A stretch of DNA of 64,000 nucleotides, from NCBI GenBank assembly GCA_021292165.1, contig CM037877.1, positions 212,020,715 through 212,084,714 of the forward strand, in the 5' to 3' direction. The notes beneath the pieces were generated by a model. That model was given only the letters and a program-made list of their open reading frames with translations, ran no database searches and had not been told where the DNA came from. The translations under genes and the position numbers were made by a program. This document shows positions 1 through 11,000 of the stretch, piece after piece. How positions within the stretch are numbered: the stretch's first letter is position 1; every line of letters starts with the position of its first letter. This DNA is from Shinisaurus crocodilurus (lineage: Eukaryota > Chordata > Lepidosauria > Squamata > Shinisauridae).

Positions 1-665
1 GCCTTGCATCTATTCTACTTCAATCCATCTGCAGTAGTATTCATGGAAAGACGATGTTTGTGGAGTTTGTCTCTTCACCAACTGGAAGTATTAGTATCCT
101 CCATATTATGTCTTCCCTTGAGGTATATAAATGGCTGGTGATACCCCACAGTTCTGGAGAATTTAAAATACAGGCAGTCCCCGAGTTAAGAACGTCCGAC
201 TTACAGACAACCCATACTTAAGGACGGACTTCTGGGTTCCCTGGCACTACGTCGTTTACGTAGAGTACATAGCGTAGTATACTACGCAATTTGTGTAATT
301 TACGCAATTTGCGTAAATGCTGATTTTAACGTATAGAACGCTATGCTGTTCCGACTTGCATACAAATTAGACTTAAAGACCTTACGAACGGAACTTGTTT
401 GTAACCTGGAGACTGCCTGTAGATGTTTTTAAAGTGCTGTAGTGGTTCACAGCCAGCCACTCCTTCGTGGGGGGAGGAAGGGCTGTAAAATCTCCACTGG
501 AAGCAATAGCGGCCTTTTCTGTCCACTCCTTGAGGCTCTGTGGGTAGGACTGACCTTCAGAAATATAGACAGGTGTGGGGTAGGGAGGGCTTTTCTTGAC
601 AGTCAATTTGCACTCTTCTTTCCAAGGGCCTCAAGTGATCCTCTTGTGTTTTTGTCTTTCTCCAG
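1..665. other. RASSF5 intron (partial)
   Basis: This is intronic sequence upstream of the first visible exon. Besides the Tigger-like MITE at 171-419 I see only unique-looking sequence and short chance ORFs. Confidence 0.6.
171..419. mobile_element. Tigger/pogo-like MITE, copy 1 (TA target duplication)
   Basis: This 249-bp element begins CAGGCAGTCCCCGAGTTA and ends GGAGACTGCCTG, with TA on both sides. The interior contains short self-complementary segments around TACGTAGAGTACATAGCG. Two more copies lie at 34728-34961 and 43675-43926. The TA duplication and terminal CAG..CTG suggest a non-autonomous Tc1/mariner-superfamily (pogo-type) element. No transposase ORF is present. Confidence 0.8.
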
Positions 666-781
666 TTCTTTCCCAGAAACTCCCCGTAACAGAATATCCT
701 TTGTACCTCCGGCTGCTCGCAGGCCCCGACACAGACATTCTAAGTTTCGTGTTGAAGGAAAATGAAACGGGGGAAGTTGAG
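666..781 (+). CDS. RASSF5: RASSF5 penultimate coding exon (end of RA-domain region)
   Basis: RASSF5 (NORE1/RAPL) is a non-catalytic Ras/Rap effector that links active Ras-family GTPases to MST kinases. The exon follows a pyrimidine tract ending in AG at 664-665 and ends at a GTATGT donor. It carries 2 nt of a split codon plus 38 codons, including PLYLRLLAGPDTD, LSFVLKENETGEVE. This is the end of the Ras-association region as I recall it from RASSF5; RASSF1 has a similar but less close motif. A second AG at 675-676 could start the exon 11 nt later, but the conserved frame and length favour 666. Upstream exons, including most of the RA domain and the C1 domain, lie outside the window. Confidence 0.9.
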
Positions 782-1497
782 GTATGTCAGGAAGCTGCTT
801 GGCTTTTGAACCTGCACAGACATGCTCAGCTTTCAGAAAGTACGCAGCCACATTAAACAAGCAGCAATTTGCAGCCATAAGGGCAGAACCTGAGTGGGTG
901 GAACGAGCAAACATTCAGCCCTTATAGTACCATGGCTTGTTATGACAAAGACCATCGTATACTAGTGTTCTAAGACAGGAGGAATACTGCAGCAAAGAAA
1001 AGGACTCCTTTAATCTAGAGCATTTTAGGACCCATTTAATCCCCTTTCGTCATTATTTAAACTTCAGTGTCTTTGGAGTTAAATTATGCCAGAAAAATAG
1101 TCATCCCTATTCTGCAGAGTTTTCGATCATAATGTTTAAAAAGGTTGCTTTTAAAATTTAGCAAAAAGGAACCACAGCCAGTCTTCAAAACATATATTAA
1201 CTGAGTGCTGTGTTACAAGTTAGCGTTTGTGCTTAGCTAAATCACTGCCAGAATTTTTTCTCCCCTGTGTTTCCCTGACCCCCACTGCCCATCTTTTGGA
1301 AAATAGTTCCACTGTGCTTGGAAATTAGAGGACTACACTAAGGATGGAACTGCAGTGTCTCCTTTTTCTCTTCTGTTGGTTCCTAGAACCAGCTTCCAAA
1401 TTAAAAAGAAGCAGGCAGTCCAGAACTCTGCAGTAGGGAGATTCCTACAGTCTTTTTCATTTGCAAGGAAAACTCCAGGTCATCTAACACCTTCAGC

Positions 1498-1635
1498 CAG
1501 AGTAGGGAAGCTGTGGCCCTCTGATATTGTTGAACTAAAACTCCAGTCATCCCCAATCATTGGCCCATGCTGGCTGGAGCTGGTGGGATTATAGTCCAAC
1601 AACATCTGGGGGGTGCAGGTTCCTCACCCCTACCT
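1498..1635. mobile_element. hAT-like MITE, degraded foldback
   Basis: The left arm (GGCCCTCTGATATTGTTGAA) pairs imperfectly with the right arm (CCAACAACATCTGGGGGGTG). The centre carries the CATGCTGGCTGGAGCTG core seen in other MITEs here. The target-site duplication is not clear. Confidence 0.6.
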
Positions 1636-1883
1636 TAAACAGTTACCGTCTCTCCTTTCTGTATTCCTGTTAGGATATTGTGTTCTGCAGCACCAGCAGA
1701 GCATATTGGCAATGCAAAATGTTTAAATTCACTCCCAGAATTGGATTTTTCTTAGGTTCATAGGACTCTGATCTCTCAGGCATCTCACATAACCATGTAT
1801 TACACTCACATCTCCAGACATTGACTGTGACATAAAGGGGGATAGCTACACCCAGATTGTTTGCAGTGTTTCCTATTCAAAAG

Positions 1884-2335
1884 TAGGGATGTGCGAACAG
1901 AGAGAAAGCTGCTCCATTGTCTAGATTTTCAGGTGACTTTCAGTCTGCTATCTGCCAATTAGTGGAATCAGAACTGTGTGCAAATACATTCGTGTGTATT
2001 TGCGCAAATTCACGCTCCCAAAAATGCGCAAATTCATGCTCCCCAAAATGCGCAAATTGGCCAAAAATGTGCAGTTCCCCCCATAATGCATATGTTCACT
2101 CTTTACTCTATGGGGGGGATTTGTGAATTTTTGATTGGTCTTTTTTATTTTGTGTATTTTTCTGCAGCTAAATTTGCACAAAAATACACAAAATAAAAAA
2201 AATTGGTCTGCAAGCCCCATGGACTGTGCATGACCTGGAAAAGCTGGCCCACTTCAGAATCCATGGGCTGGACTCTGAGAAATCTGGACTCATTTGAGTC
2301 TGTTGCAGATTTTTCTGACATCCCTGTTCAAAACA
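1884..2335. mobile_element. MITE with AGGGATGT terminal repeats, copy 1
   Basis: The element starts AGGGATGTGCGAA and ends CAGATTTTTCTGACATCCCT. It contains three degenerate copies of GCGCAAATT(C/G). A related element with the same termini is at 21556-21858. Family assignment is unknown. Confidence 0.6.
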
Positions 2336-3176
2336 TGCCCTCGCTGAAGCCTACAAGTGCTTGTTATACTCCAAGTTGAAAAACTGGATTTGGGGTGCTT
2401 TTCCTGAGAGTATTTTAAGGGGAACTATGGCCAATATTTGCATAGTAGGTTTCCCTGGATTTTCCTATAAACTGCTCTTACAAAACAAGTCCCCAAGCCA
2501 TCCTTTGAACTTGGGAGTCACTGCCAAAAAGGGAAAAAAATTCAGGTGCACACACACAATGGGTTGGATCCAGACTGGCCATTCCATGAACGGAAGAGCT
2601 CCTGTTCACGGAACAGCCTGAGATCCAGTGAAGACTCTTCTCTGGAGGAAGATGGGGAGACATTGTGGATTCCCTCTGCATTTCCCTGTGCTATCTCCCA
2701 AGCCCCCAGAGCAGATTTTAAGGCACAGGGGACTTCAGGGGGAAGGAGGGATCTAGAAAAATCTCCTCCCCACTTCCTCTGGGGTTAGTGGTTCTCCTCC
2801 AGTTGTAAGTCTGGATCCAACCCACTATTTGTACCCTTTGTGTTGCAGCCATTGAACTGAAGAGTGATAAATAAAACATGGCAAACTATATTCTGGAAAA
2901 CCACCATATACACATATAGGCTCTTTGTGGTTTAAAGCTGAGCTGGAGAATGATATGGTGCATGCAAGCTTTTCTTTGGGAAGCTTCTGCTTTCTTATCC
3001 TGAAGGTTTCAGATTAGCAAGTGCAGTAAAATGTGGGACTGTTATTTGGAGCAGGGCAGGGTCCTGAAAAAATTCAATTGGCCAGGTTACATCTAACATC
3101 TCACCCTCACCCACTTGGAAAACTAAGCATTTTCTATCTGACAATCTAAAGCATGTGGTTTTCTTTTCCTCCTCAG

Positions 3177-3329
3177 TGGGATGACTTCTCAATTCCGGAG
3201 CTACAGAACTTCCTGGTAATATTAGAAAGAGAAGAAAAAGACAAAATCCAGCAGGTGCAGAAAAAATACGACAGGTTTAAGCAGAGACTGCAGGAAGTCT
3301 TGAAAGAAGCAAATGGGAAGCCTGGATAA
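3177..3329 (+). CDS. RASSF5: RASSF5 terminal coding exon, SARAH domain
   Basis: This exon joins the previous one in phase 0 (..GEVE / WDDFSIPELQNFL..) after a CCTCAG acceptor at 3171-3176. It encodes 50 residues and a TAA stop. The sequence is a charged amphipathic helix with EREEKDKIQQVQKKYDRF and ends NGKPG, as in vertebrate RASSF5. The SARAH helix mediates homodimers and heterodimers with MST1/2. No frameshift or premature stop is present. Identity rests on recognition of the C terminus and on EIF2D lying next door, as in other amniotes. Confidence 0.93.
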   Translation, partial: WDDFSIPELQNFLVILEREEKDKIQQVQKKYDRFKQRLQEVLKEANGKPG

Positions 3330-3368
3330 CCAACCCTGAAAGTATGGCTAGGGATAAACTAAAATTTA

Positions 3369-3384
3369 AATATATATATATGTG

Positions 3385-3425
<41 letters not shown>
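3369..3425. repeat. (TA)n/(TG)n microsatellite in RASSF5 3' UTR
   Basis: Alternating TA runs flank a short TG run immediately after the stop codon region. It is likely to be length-polymorphic. Confidence 0.95.
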
Positions 3426-3428
<3 letters not shown>

Positions 3429-3734
3429 AAAACAAACAAAAACAAAACCCAACGAAGACTTTTTTTCTCAGGACACTTTTTTCGATTGGTTGCAGTCCAA
3501 GGTGTGATTAGAACTGGTCATTACTGAATGGGGAACGGATCTCCCAATCCACTGGCCCTGCAGAAACCAAAAATGAACGCTGCTTCTCTGTCCGCCATGC
3601 TGCTCCTGAATGGCACCAGCCAGGAAACTGCAGTGAATGCTGAATGTCCAAGGAACTGGGTTGCTTATGGCATAAATGCTAAGGGGGCAAGTTGGCTATC
3701 TTCCTTCACCTGCCATCCCAATACCTCACCTGCC

Positions 3735-3755
3735 GTGTGTGTGTGTGTGTGTGTG
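3735..3755. repeat. (TG)n microsatellite
   Basis: About ten TG units within the inferred RASSF5 3' UTR. Confidence 0.9.
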
Positions 3756-4117
3756 GCAGAAGTGCAATGAATGTGCTCCCTGTGGTAATTTTATCGCACG
3801 AACTGTCAGAAGTTCCACATCAGCAAATGGAGGATAATTGCTCTGTTCTGGGCAGACACCTTAGAAGATGCCAAACATATTGTTGCATAATATGAAGAGC
3901 GTGAACTAAACAGATGCCAAGAAGGCTGTCAAACTACAGCAGGTCTTGTGAGGAGCTTTTGAGTGTTTTTGACCTTGAACGAGTTTGTCTTTTCTCAGGG
4001 GGAAAGATTGGCTTTGTTGTTGTTGTGTTTTGGTAACTCGGGAGGGTTGTTGCCCCCAGCCTAATATTTCAAGCATAGCCCCACTTTTGGAATAGTTTCT
4101 GCTTATGTCCTAAGTCA

Positions 4118-4223
4118 CAGCCTTTCCCAACGTGGCACCCTCCAGATGTGCTGGCCACGCTGGCTGGGAATTATGGGAGTCGCAGTCCAACACATCTGGA
4201 GGGCACCACATGGGGGAAGGCTG
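4118..4223. mobile_element. hAT-like MITE in RASSF5 3' UTR
   Basis: The termini CAGCCTTTCCCAACGTGGCA and ATGGGGGAAGGCTG are inverted repeats. The inner arms are CACCCTCCAGATGTG and CACATCTGGAGGGCACC. It is one of several copies of a squamate foldback family (see 10408-10543). No exact 8-bp duplication was found. Confidence 0.7.
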
Positions 4224-5369
4224 TTGTGAGCACTGGAACCAGGGTTGAGCGGTCCAACTGTGCGCTGACTTTGGCACTTGTCCCTTAGCACTAAATGTTA
4301 GAAATGTCAGTCACCTGTTAGTCTGACACTTATGCCAAGACTCTTGTGGGGGAACAGGAAATGATCTTGGGCTGTTCCTGTTGTTGGCACATGTGTAGTA
4401 AGTGATGAGCTGCCAACCTGCAGCTGCTGCTCAGTTTTGCTGGCTTCCGCTCCCCACTGTTGGGTTTTCAACCTGCTGGCTGCACAACCTGATTTGAAGG
4501 TGGTTGCAAGTTGCGACCAGTTTGGCTCAGTTCCGCAACAGCAAAGTTCTCCTAACATGAATGATAAATTTTTAGGTGCCCCTTTTCATAATGAAGTGAA
4601 TTACACCTGTGCAAGTCATGAATGCTTGTGGCGTTGCTCCTCTGTATTCGGTGGTGGCATGAGGCCCCGCCATGCAACACCAGAGAACTAAAAAGTAACA
4701 CGTGACAATAGAGCCGGCATGATGAGAAATGGGCAGAGCAGTCAGGTGGTAAACAGTGCAAAGTTACTTTGAACTCTGTGTGTGTTGGACAGAACTTTCT
4801 GCTTTTAAATCTAGTCGCCTTATACTTCTGAGCAGACTTCTGTGTTCTTCAGGAATAGCTGCAGCTATAAGAACTGCTTTTCTGCGAGTGGATCCCGCAC
4901 AGCTGAAACCTGCCTCTGAACCACTTGGGGTAGGAAGGGATTCAGTGCGAAAGAATGATGCGACTGGCCCTGCCCAGGTTGTTGCATCATTCAGACGCAG
5001 CCTTGCAGCTCAGTGGGATTGTCTCGCACTAAAGCAGCTCTACTATACTTGAAGAGCAACTGATGTTTCCAGGAAAGTGGGTACAGCTTGCAAGCAACAA
5101 TCTTAGAGCAGGAAGCAATCTTATTTTCCTGCTTATCTGGAACTCAGCTGGTGGTTCTGTGAGACAGAGGAATTGTTCTCTTCTTCCCACCCGCTCCCCC
5201 AACACCCCCTTTCAATGTGAGCTTGTCTCAACACACTAGGTTTAAGATATTTCCCCTTTGGGGCTCGCTTAAGTGTGGGCTAGCAGTACATTCAGCCTGT
5301 GGAAGGTGTCTTGACTCCAATTGTGTCTTTGCCTGAGCAAACCCAAGGCAAAAATGGAAGACCCTAAAC

Positions 5370-5504
5370 CAGGGGTGGGCAAGATGTGGCCCTCCAGATA
5401 TTTTGGCCTACAACTCCCCTCCTCCCTCATCATTGGCTATGCTGGCCAGGGCTGATGGGCATTGCAATCCACCAACATCTAGAAAGCACAGGTGCCTACC
5501 CCTG
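5370..5504. mobile_element. hAT MITE with exact 8-bp target duplication
   Basis: This 135-bp element begins CAGGGGTGGGCAAGATG and ends GGTGCCTACCCCTG. It is flanked by exact duplicates CCCTAAAC at 5362-5369 and 5505-5512. The 8-bp duplication and CAGGGG ends identify the hAT superfamily. It lies in the RASSF5 3' UTR. Confidence 0.85.
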
Positions 5505-6657
5505 CCCTAAACAACTCTTGCCCTTGATTAAAGCGAGGATGGCTTTTTTTCCTCCATGCATTTGGTAAGCAATGGTTGAGTCATTTGCCTTGAGGCTCTT
5601 TGTTTTGTAAGACAAGGGGCTAATGCCAACCCATTTTTGGAATCTGCCTGGCCTTGTGTGATGTTCTTTGCAGCTTGCCCAAAGCAAACTTTTTCTTTGG
5701 GCAGGCAAGGGTGGGAAGATTAGTTTTCTTCCCTGGGAGAACAGGGTTGTATGCAGGGGCTATGCCCTGCAACTGAAAGGGCTGGAGAGAACTATTAGCA
5801 CAGCATAAGGAAAGCAAGGAACATATACCCATAAACATATACCCATACAAAATGTTGAACCCAGAGGAGAAGGCACTCAAACCCTTCCTAAGCACTGCAG
5901 AAATTGTTGGCTAAGCACAAAGAGGTAGGACCCCAGGAGTTCTCCCAGTGGTGCCACCATCAAGAGACAGACAAGAATTGAAGGCAGTTTTGTTAAGTCA
6001 TTGACTTCTCCCTAGGAATGTTACATTTTTCTTTTTCCTTTGTTTTATTTTTATTGGGGTGGGATGGGGGAACAGCTTTTTGATAACTGGCGCTCTTCAT
6101 TCTCCTGCTCTCCCCTGGCATGTCTTGAACATTTTTATAGAAGGCATGGCTTTTTATGCAATGTATGTGAATGCTGCTGACTAAACCTCCTGCAAAATAG
6201 GTGGGTGTTGTTGTTTTTCTTTAAAAGATTATATAGCTATGGGGCATTAAGAGTGGGGAGGAAAAACCTATGAAGCTCAGATGGTGAGAGAAAGCTGAGC
6301 CACTTGATCTGTGGCAGAGCAGAAGCCTTAGATAGGAGGTAGCAAAGGCCCCGACTTAAGAAATGCAGACTACTGCTGGCAGTGCCTTTGTTTAGTATGT
6401 TGTGTTGCCTGCATCTGTATGTGTGTAACTTTTTTTCTCCTTAATGGTCAACTGTAAAACATGTACAATCTGTATAGAATGGAATTAGTGAAAGAAAGCT
6501 TATGTGGTAAAGTAAATACATTTTTGCAACGCTGTAATTTATTTTTACTACTGTTTCACCCCTGTGACCTTATTTTGAAAATGTCACCTTCCAGCTTTTT
6601 TTTTAAGCTCCTGACCAATTTGTTCATGTGATACAAACTGTGTAAGAAGCTATTAAA

Positions 6658-6663
6658 AATAAA
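6658..6663 (+). terminator. RASSF5: RASSF5 polyadenylation signal
   Basis: A canonical AATAAA lies within an A-rich stretch and is followed about 20-30 nt later by T- and GT-rich sequence, as expected at a cleavage site. Confidence 0.6.
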
Positions 6664-6689
6664 CTGCCTACGATAAAAGTTGTTTCAAA

Positions 6690-7868
6690 GACTTAGTTCT
6701 TGCTAGCTTGTGCCCTCCTGCGGTACTCACTGGTATTGCATTTGAGCAAGCAAAAGGAACTATTCTAAAGCTAAGCAACTAATTTTTGACAGGAGTTACA
6801 TTTTTCAACTGAGCAAGCCCTGAGGGACTTGCCACACTGGCTTCACCCACTGACTCATCCCCACGCACAGAGACACAGGCCAAAGGCTCACGAGCTCCCT
6901 CTGCCCAGTGTGAACAGCAATAGAGGCTTTTTGAAGAGTCGTCTTTTCCATGCATAGTCTTCACATATGCATGTGAGTGAATAGCTTAGAGGGGCATAGT
7001 GCGGGGAAAGATACTCTGCCAAAAACTTTCATTCATACTGCAATAAAAGGGGGCTAATGAATCACTTTCCCTTAAGTTGAAAAGGAGGGCAAATGTCTAA
7101 GGTGCATAATTGCGAGAGCAGGACCTACACTCACATACAATTATGTATCTTAGGCTCTCTCAATCTCTCTCTTGCACACACACACCCTCTAGTTTTTCCT
7201 TGCAGCGCCGCCGGAGGTGGTATAGAAAAGAATGGATGGCACTGGGAGGCACATCAAATAAGGCTCTCAGGTCGCAGGTTGCCCACCTCTGTAATTCACA
7301 CTTACCGGGGAGTGACAGGTAAGTGTGTATTACAGACTTACTCTGATAACACTTACTTCTGAGTAAACTCTGAATAGGATTGCATTGTTTGCCTGCATTT
7401 CAGCCTGGGAGAAAGTGGCTGTATGTGAGCAAAGGGCTAGGGAGCGGGGTTTCAGGCGCTATGCTGGGGATCAGGCAAGCAGCCTTCGGAGGCTGGATTT
7501 CTCCCTCCATCCCTCCAGTTACCTACCCTTTGTCTTAAGAACTCATCTACACAAGCACTCTGGTTTTCTCAATATAATGTAAGGTCCAGATACTTCCAAA
7601 ATGGAACAGAACAGACGACTCCCCCACTCTCCCCTATAGAGATTCCAGATCAAAGGGTGTTCCCCATCCTTATAGCACTAAGTAAGAAACCTGTTCACTA
7701 GAAGTGGGTACAAAAGTACTTGGGACTGGGGAGGAAAAACACACTATATTGGGATACTTTAGGTATAGACTGTACCTCACTTCTACATGGGAGTCCTGTA
7801 AAAAAAATAATAATAATAAAAATAAACCACAGAATCATCCTAGGCCAGCCAACACAAAGTGATCAGCA
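6690..7868. other. RASSF5-EIF2D convergent intergenic spacer
   Basis: About 1.2 kb separates the two inferred polyadenylation sites. It holds a fragment of the CAATCCTAT-type palindromic repeat (about 7320-7386) and a short AAT-rich tract near 7802-7825. No gene was recognised. Confidence 0.6.
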
Positions 7869-7888
7869 AAGTATCTGGGAAAAGTCTT

Positions 7889-7894
7889 TTTATT
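7889..7894 (-). terminator. EIF2D: EIF2D polyadenylation signal
   Basis: On the minus strand this reads AATAAA, about 115 nt downstream of the EIF2D stop codon (8007-8009). Other A/T-rich near-signals lie between, so it is the most likely rather than the only candidate. Confidence 0.55.
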
Positions 7895-8006
7895 TTATCT
7901 TTTAAATAAAAACCATTATCTTATAGGTAAGGCATTTGGATTACTCGTTTCCACTGAATAAAATATTTATAAATAACGGAGCTCTGAATTTGATCTTCAG
8001 CCATGG

Positions 8007-8077
8007 CTACTTCTTTCGGCCCATCTTTGGTGCCTTTTCAAGGCCCTGGATATATTTGCGAGGTATGTGGTAGTCCT
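8007..8077 (-). CDS. EIF2D: EIF2D exon 15 (stop codon)
   Basis: It encodes EDYHIPRKYIQGLEKAPKMG then RKK and a TAG stop at 8009-8007. The basic tail matches the vertebrate EIF2D C terminus. The acceptor is GTTGCAG. Confidence 0.95.
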
Positions 8078-11000
8078 CTGCAACAGAGTGAGGCAGGAAC
8101 AAGTAATCTGGTGTTTGGCAACCAAAGCATTTTTAAACACAATAGGATCTGCAGCTTACTGAGTATTTGTGAACCACTTTGAAGTTTCTAAAGCACTAAT
8201 TAAAGCTTGTCATACTTTTTTTATGCAATCCTATGCATGTTTACTCAGACTGAAGTTCAATGGGGCTTACTCCCAGGTTAGTGTGTATAGGACTGCAGTC
8301 CCAGCTGCAAATCTTATGAGTCCAAGCTAATCAATTCAAACTGCATACGACTAAACAGCTCCGAAAGAATATTTTTCCAGAGAGTAGCCGTGTTAAGTTT
8401 GTTGCAACAAAAACCAACTTGTGGCACTTTAAAGACCGACACATTTATATTGGCAGTAGCTTTCGTGGACTATAGACATGAAACAAAGGCATTTTTTGTT
8501 TTTAGATGGTGTATGAATGTTTTGCAACAGCCTTTCTGTCCTGTTTGAGGAGGAGGATTAATTTTATGATGGGACCTGCCACCTGTGGTTTTGTAACTAA
8601 TCTTATTAAAGAAACAATTAACATTTTTCAAAACTCTGCCTGTTTAATTGGGGGTATTTTTAATCAATTAAAGGATTTTGAAAATCAATGAAGGCTGCAG
8701 TCCTACAGCCCATCAATTAGCTTCATACAGGCTAGGATTTTGCAAAACTACTGCTTCACTAGCAGGACAGCACCTACGCCCCCAGAGAAACCTCTGAGAA
8801 GTTCTGCCGGTGAAAAACTCTGCCAGGGTAAATACTGCATGCAGGTGGTGTTTCCACACTGGTAAAAGGTAAAAAGGGGTGTGTTAGGGGCGTATCAGGA
8901 GAGACCTTGGATTTGCTGGATCCAATGCCCCCCCCATACCATGGATATGCCCCCAGCAAGGGCAAAAAGAACACCAGCACTGAAGCTAGTGCAGTTATTT
9001 CCCCTCCTGTTAGTGTCAATAGGAGGCTCTTTTTAAAAAAAAAAAAAAAAGGCCAGAGTGAAATTAAAAATTAGAAAATATACCCCCCACTTCTGTCCCA
9101 GCATGTGCGAGACAGCAGGGCATAGAAAGTGGCAGTTCCGCATCCCCTGTGGAATCTCACACACACACACCACCACCACCCCACTTAGGATTGCTCTGCC
9201 CTGATGCAATCTTATGCACACTTACCTGGGAATAAGTCCCACTGAATTCAACAGGATTGATGTCTGTGTGGACATGTACAGGACTTCACTGTTAATCTGT
9301 TTAGTCACTTAAACACTGAACCACTAATTTCTAAGAAACGCTATTATGAGCTTGTCATAAATACCTACCCAGCAGCAGCTTAGCAAGGTGGTGAATCTGA
9401 TTGCCTTGTATCTGGACCTGTGTTCTGTCCTTTGTTCCTGGGAGTGTAGTGATGGTGGCACTAGCCTGGACTTTTTGCTGGAGAATGTTGGCAAGAGCCT
9501 GTGGATCCAGACCATACAGTTCAAGATTCTTAATTATTGTTACCTGCAAGCCCAAAAATAAGTTATTACTTTGTGGATTGTGATGTGATGTTGACAATAG
9601 AGTCTTTAGGGTACCATTGGACTTATATAGAGCATACTCCATTGTTACGATCCAAGTAGTATCAGAAAGGTTGTGCTTATAGCTCCTTTGTGTCTGATCC
9701 CCCATAATTAAGGCAGAAACTAGAGACAGATTGTTAAGTAGAGGAATGCTCATCTGTATTCATGGAGTATGATACCCCCAGGTATTGGTTAGGGAAAAGG
9801 ACAGTTTCCCATGGCAAGAATTGCTGTTCCAAAGAGCTAGGATAGTGGACTCAAGTCTCTTGGGCAATCTTGATTTTCCTCACTCTGTGTAACAAGGCTA
9901 GCAGCCTGCTCTGCAAAGCGTGCTTTTCATGGGCAAACTTGCAGAGATAGTATAGTAATACAGGAAACATTTGAGCAAGCATTTGATTTAATTTGATTTC
10001 AGAAAAAAACAAGTGATTTATCAGTTTGCCCAATTATGGACGTTGGGCAGTGTAGTTTGGGGCTTTGCTCAGAAGACAAGGCGCCCCCTTGCCCTTACCT
10101 TTTTATTGGACGATCTCTGTGCTATGGTTATATCAATGGGGTCAATGTTTCCTTTCCTCACAATGGGTTCATGTCCAGAATAGATCACCTGATGGAAGGG
10201 CTGTAGTTGGTCCAAACACCTGCCAGAAAGTTGGCACTAAGATTTAAGCATATCCAGTGCAGCCTGAAGGGATGGCAGCTTTAAGCATCTCTGGCTTAGC
10301 CAATCATGCAATACTTCAGTACCAAGTACATCTATTCATACAATCAATCTGGATGCAGCTTGCCTTTACCTACCTTAGTAGACAGATGCTAGATCCTGTG
10401 TTCAGGACAGCCTTCCCCAACCTGGCACCCTCCAGACATTTTCAGCATCCACTCCCATCAGCCCCAGCCAACGTGGCTAAAGGTCAGCAATGCTGGGAGT
10501 TGCAGTCTAAAACATCTGGAGGGCACCAGGTGGGGGAAGGCTGGTGTAGGCCATATAATAGAGGGCAACAGAGGGCAACAGAATGACAGTTGGGGAAGTA
10601 TACTTGTTTATGAGGTAGCCTCATGAGACAGGAGCATCCCAAGAAAACAGCTTTATCTCTCGCTTGAAATATTATCATTACTCTGTCTTGGAAGGTTGTG
10701 TGTTTTATGAAGGAGGACAGTCAAACCCTCCTCCCACTGTCAGCCTTAGTGGTACCCAGACTGAAGTGGCAAAAGCTAAAAACCAAGTAACAGAGCACCT
10801 CTAGCGTGTAAGCAGCCACCCCTGGTGCTGATTTTGACTTCTGAATGGTCTGGGCTTTACATATATTGGACAGCACCCCCAACTTCCCACTGTACACATG
10901 AAAAGCACTCTTAACAATACCAGAATACATAGGAAAGCACAAAAAGGGGCATTCTTGAGGATAGCCTGCATTATGCAAAATATGCAGGCAAATATGTGAA

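Larger units (their letters stand above)
782..3176. other. RASSF5 last intron
   Basis: This is a GT-AG intron (GTATGT donor, CCTCAG acceptor). It holds a MITE at 1498-1635 and another at 1884-2335. No exon-like segment was recognised in the remainder. Confidence 0.8.
3330..6685 (+). other. RASSF5: RASSF5 3' UTR (inferred extent)
   Basis: The first strong polyadenylation signal in a suitable context after the stop is AATAAA at 6658-6663, giving a 3' UTR of about 3.3 kb. It contains a (TA)n/(TG)n block at 3369-3425, a (TG)n tract at 3735-3755 and two MITEs with inverted-repeat structure (4118-4223, 5370-5504). ORFs in this stretch look like chance. The extent is inferred; an earlier site could also be used. 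Confidence 0.65.
8078..9368. other. EIF2D intron 14
   Basis: It holds palindromic CAATCCTAT repeats (8222-8303, 9200-9262), an interspersed repeat at 8378-8475 and a poly-A/T tract near 9036-9053. Nothing else was recognised. Confidence 0.7.
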
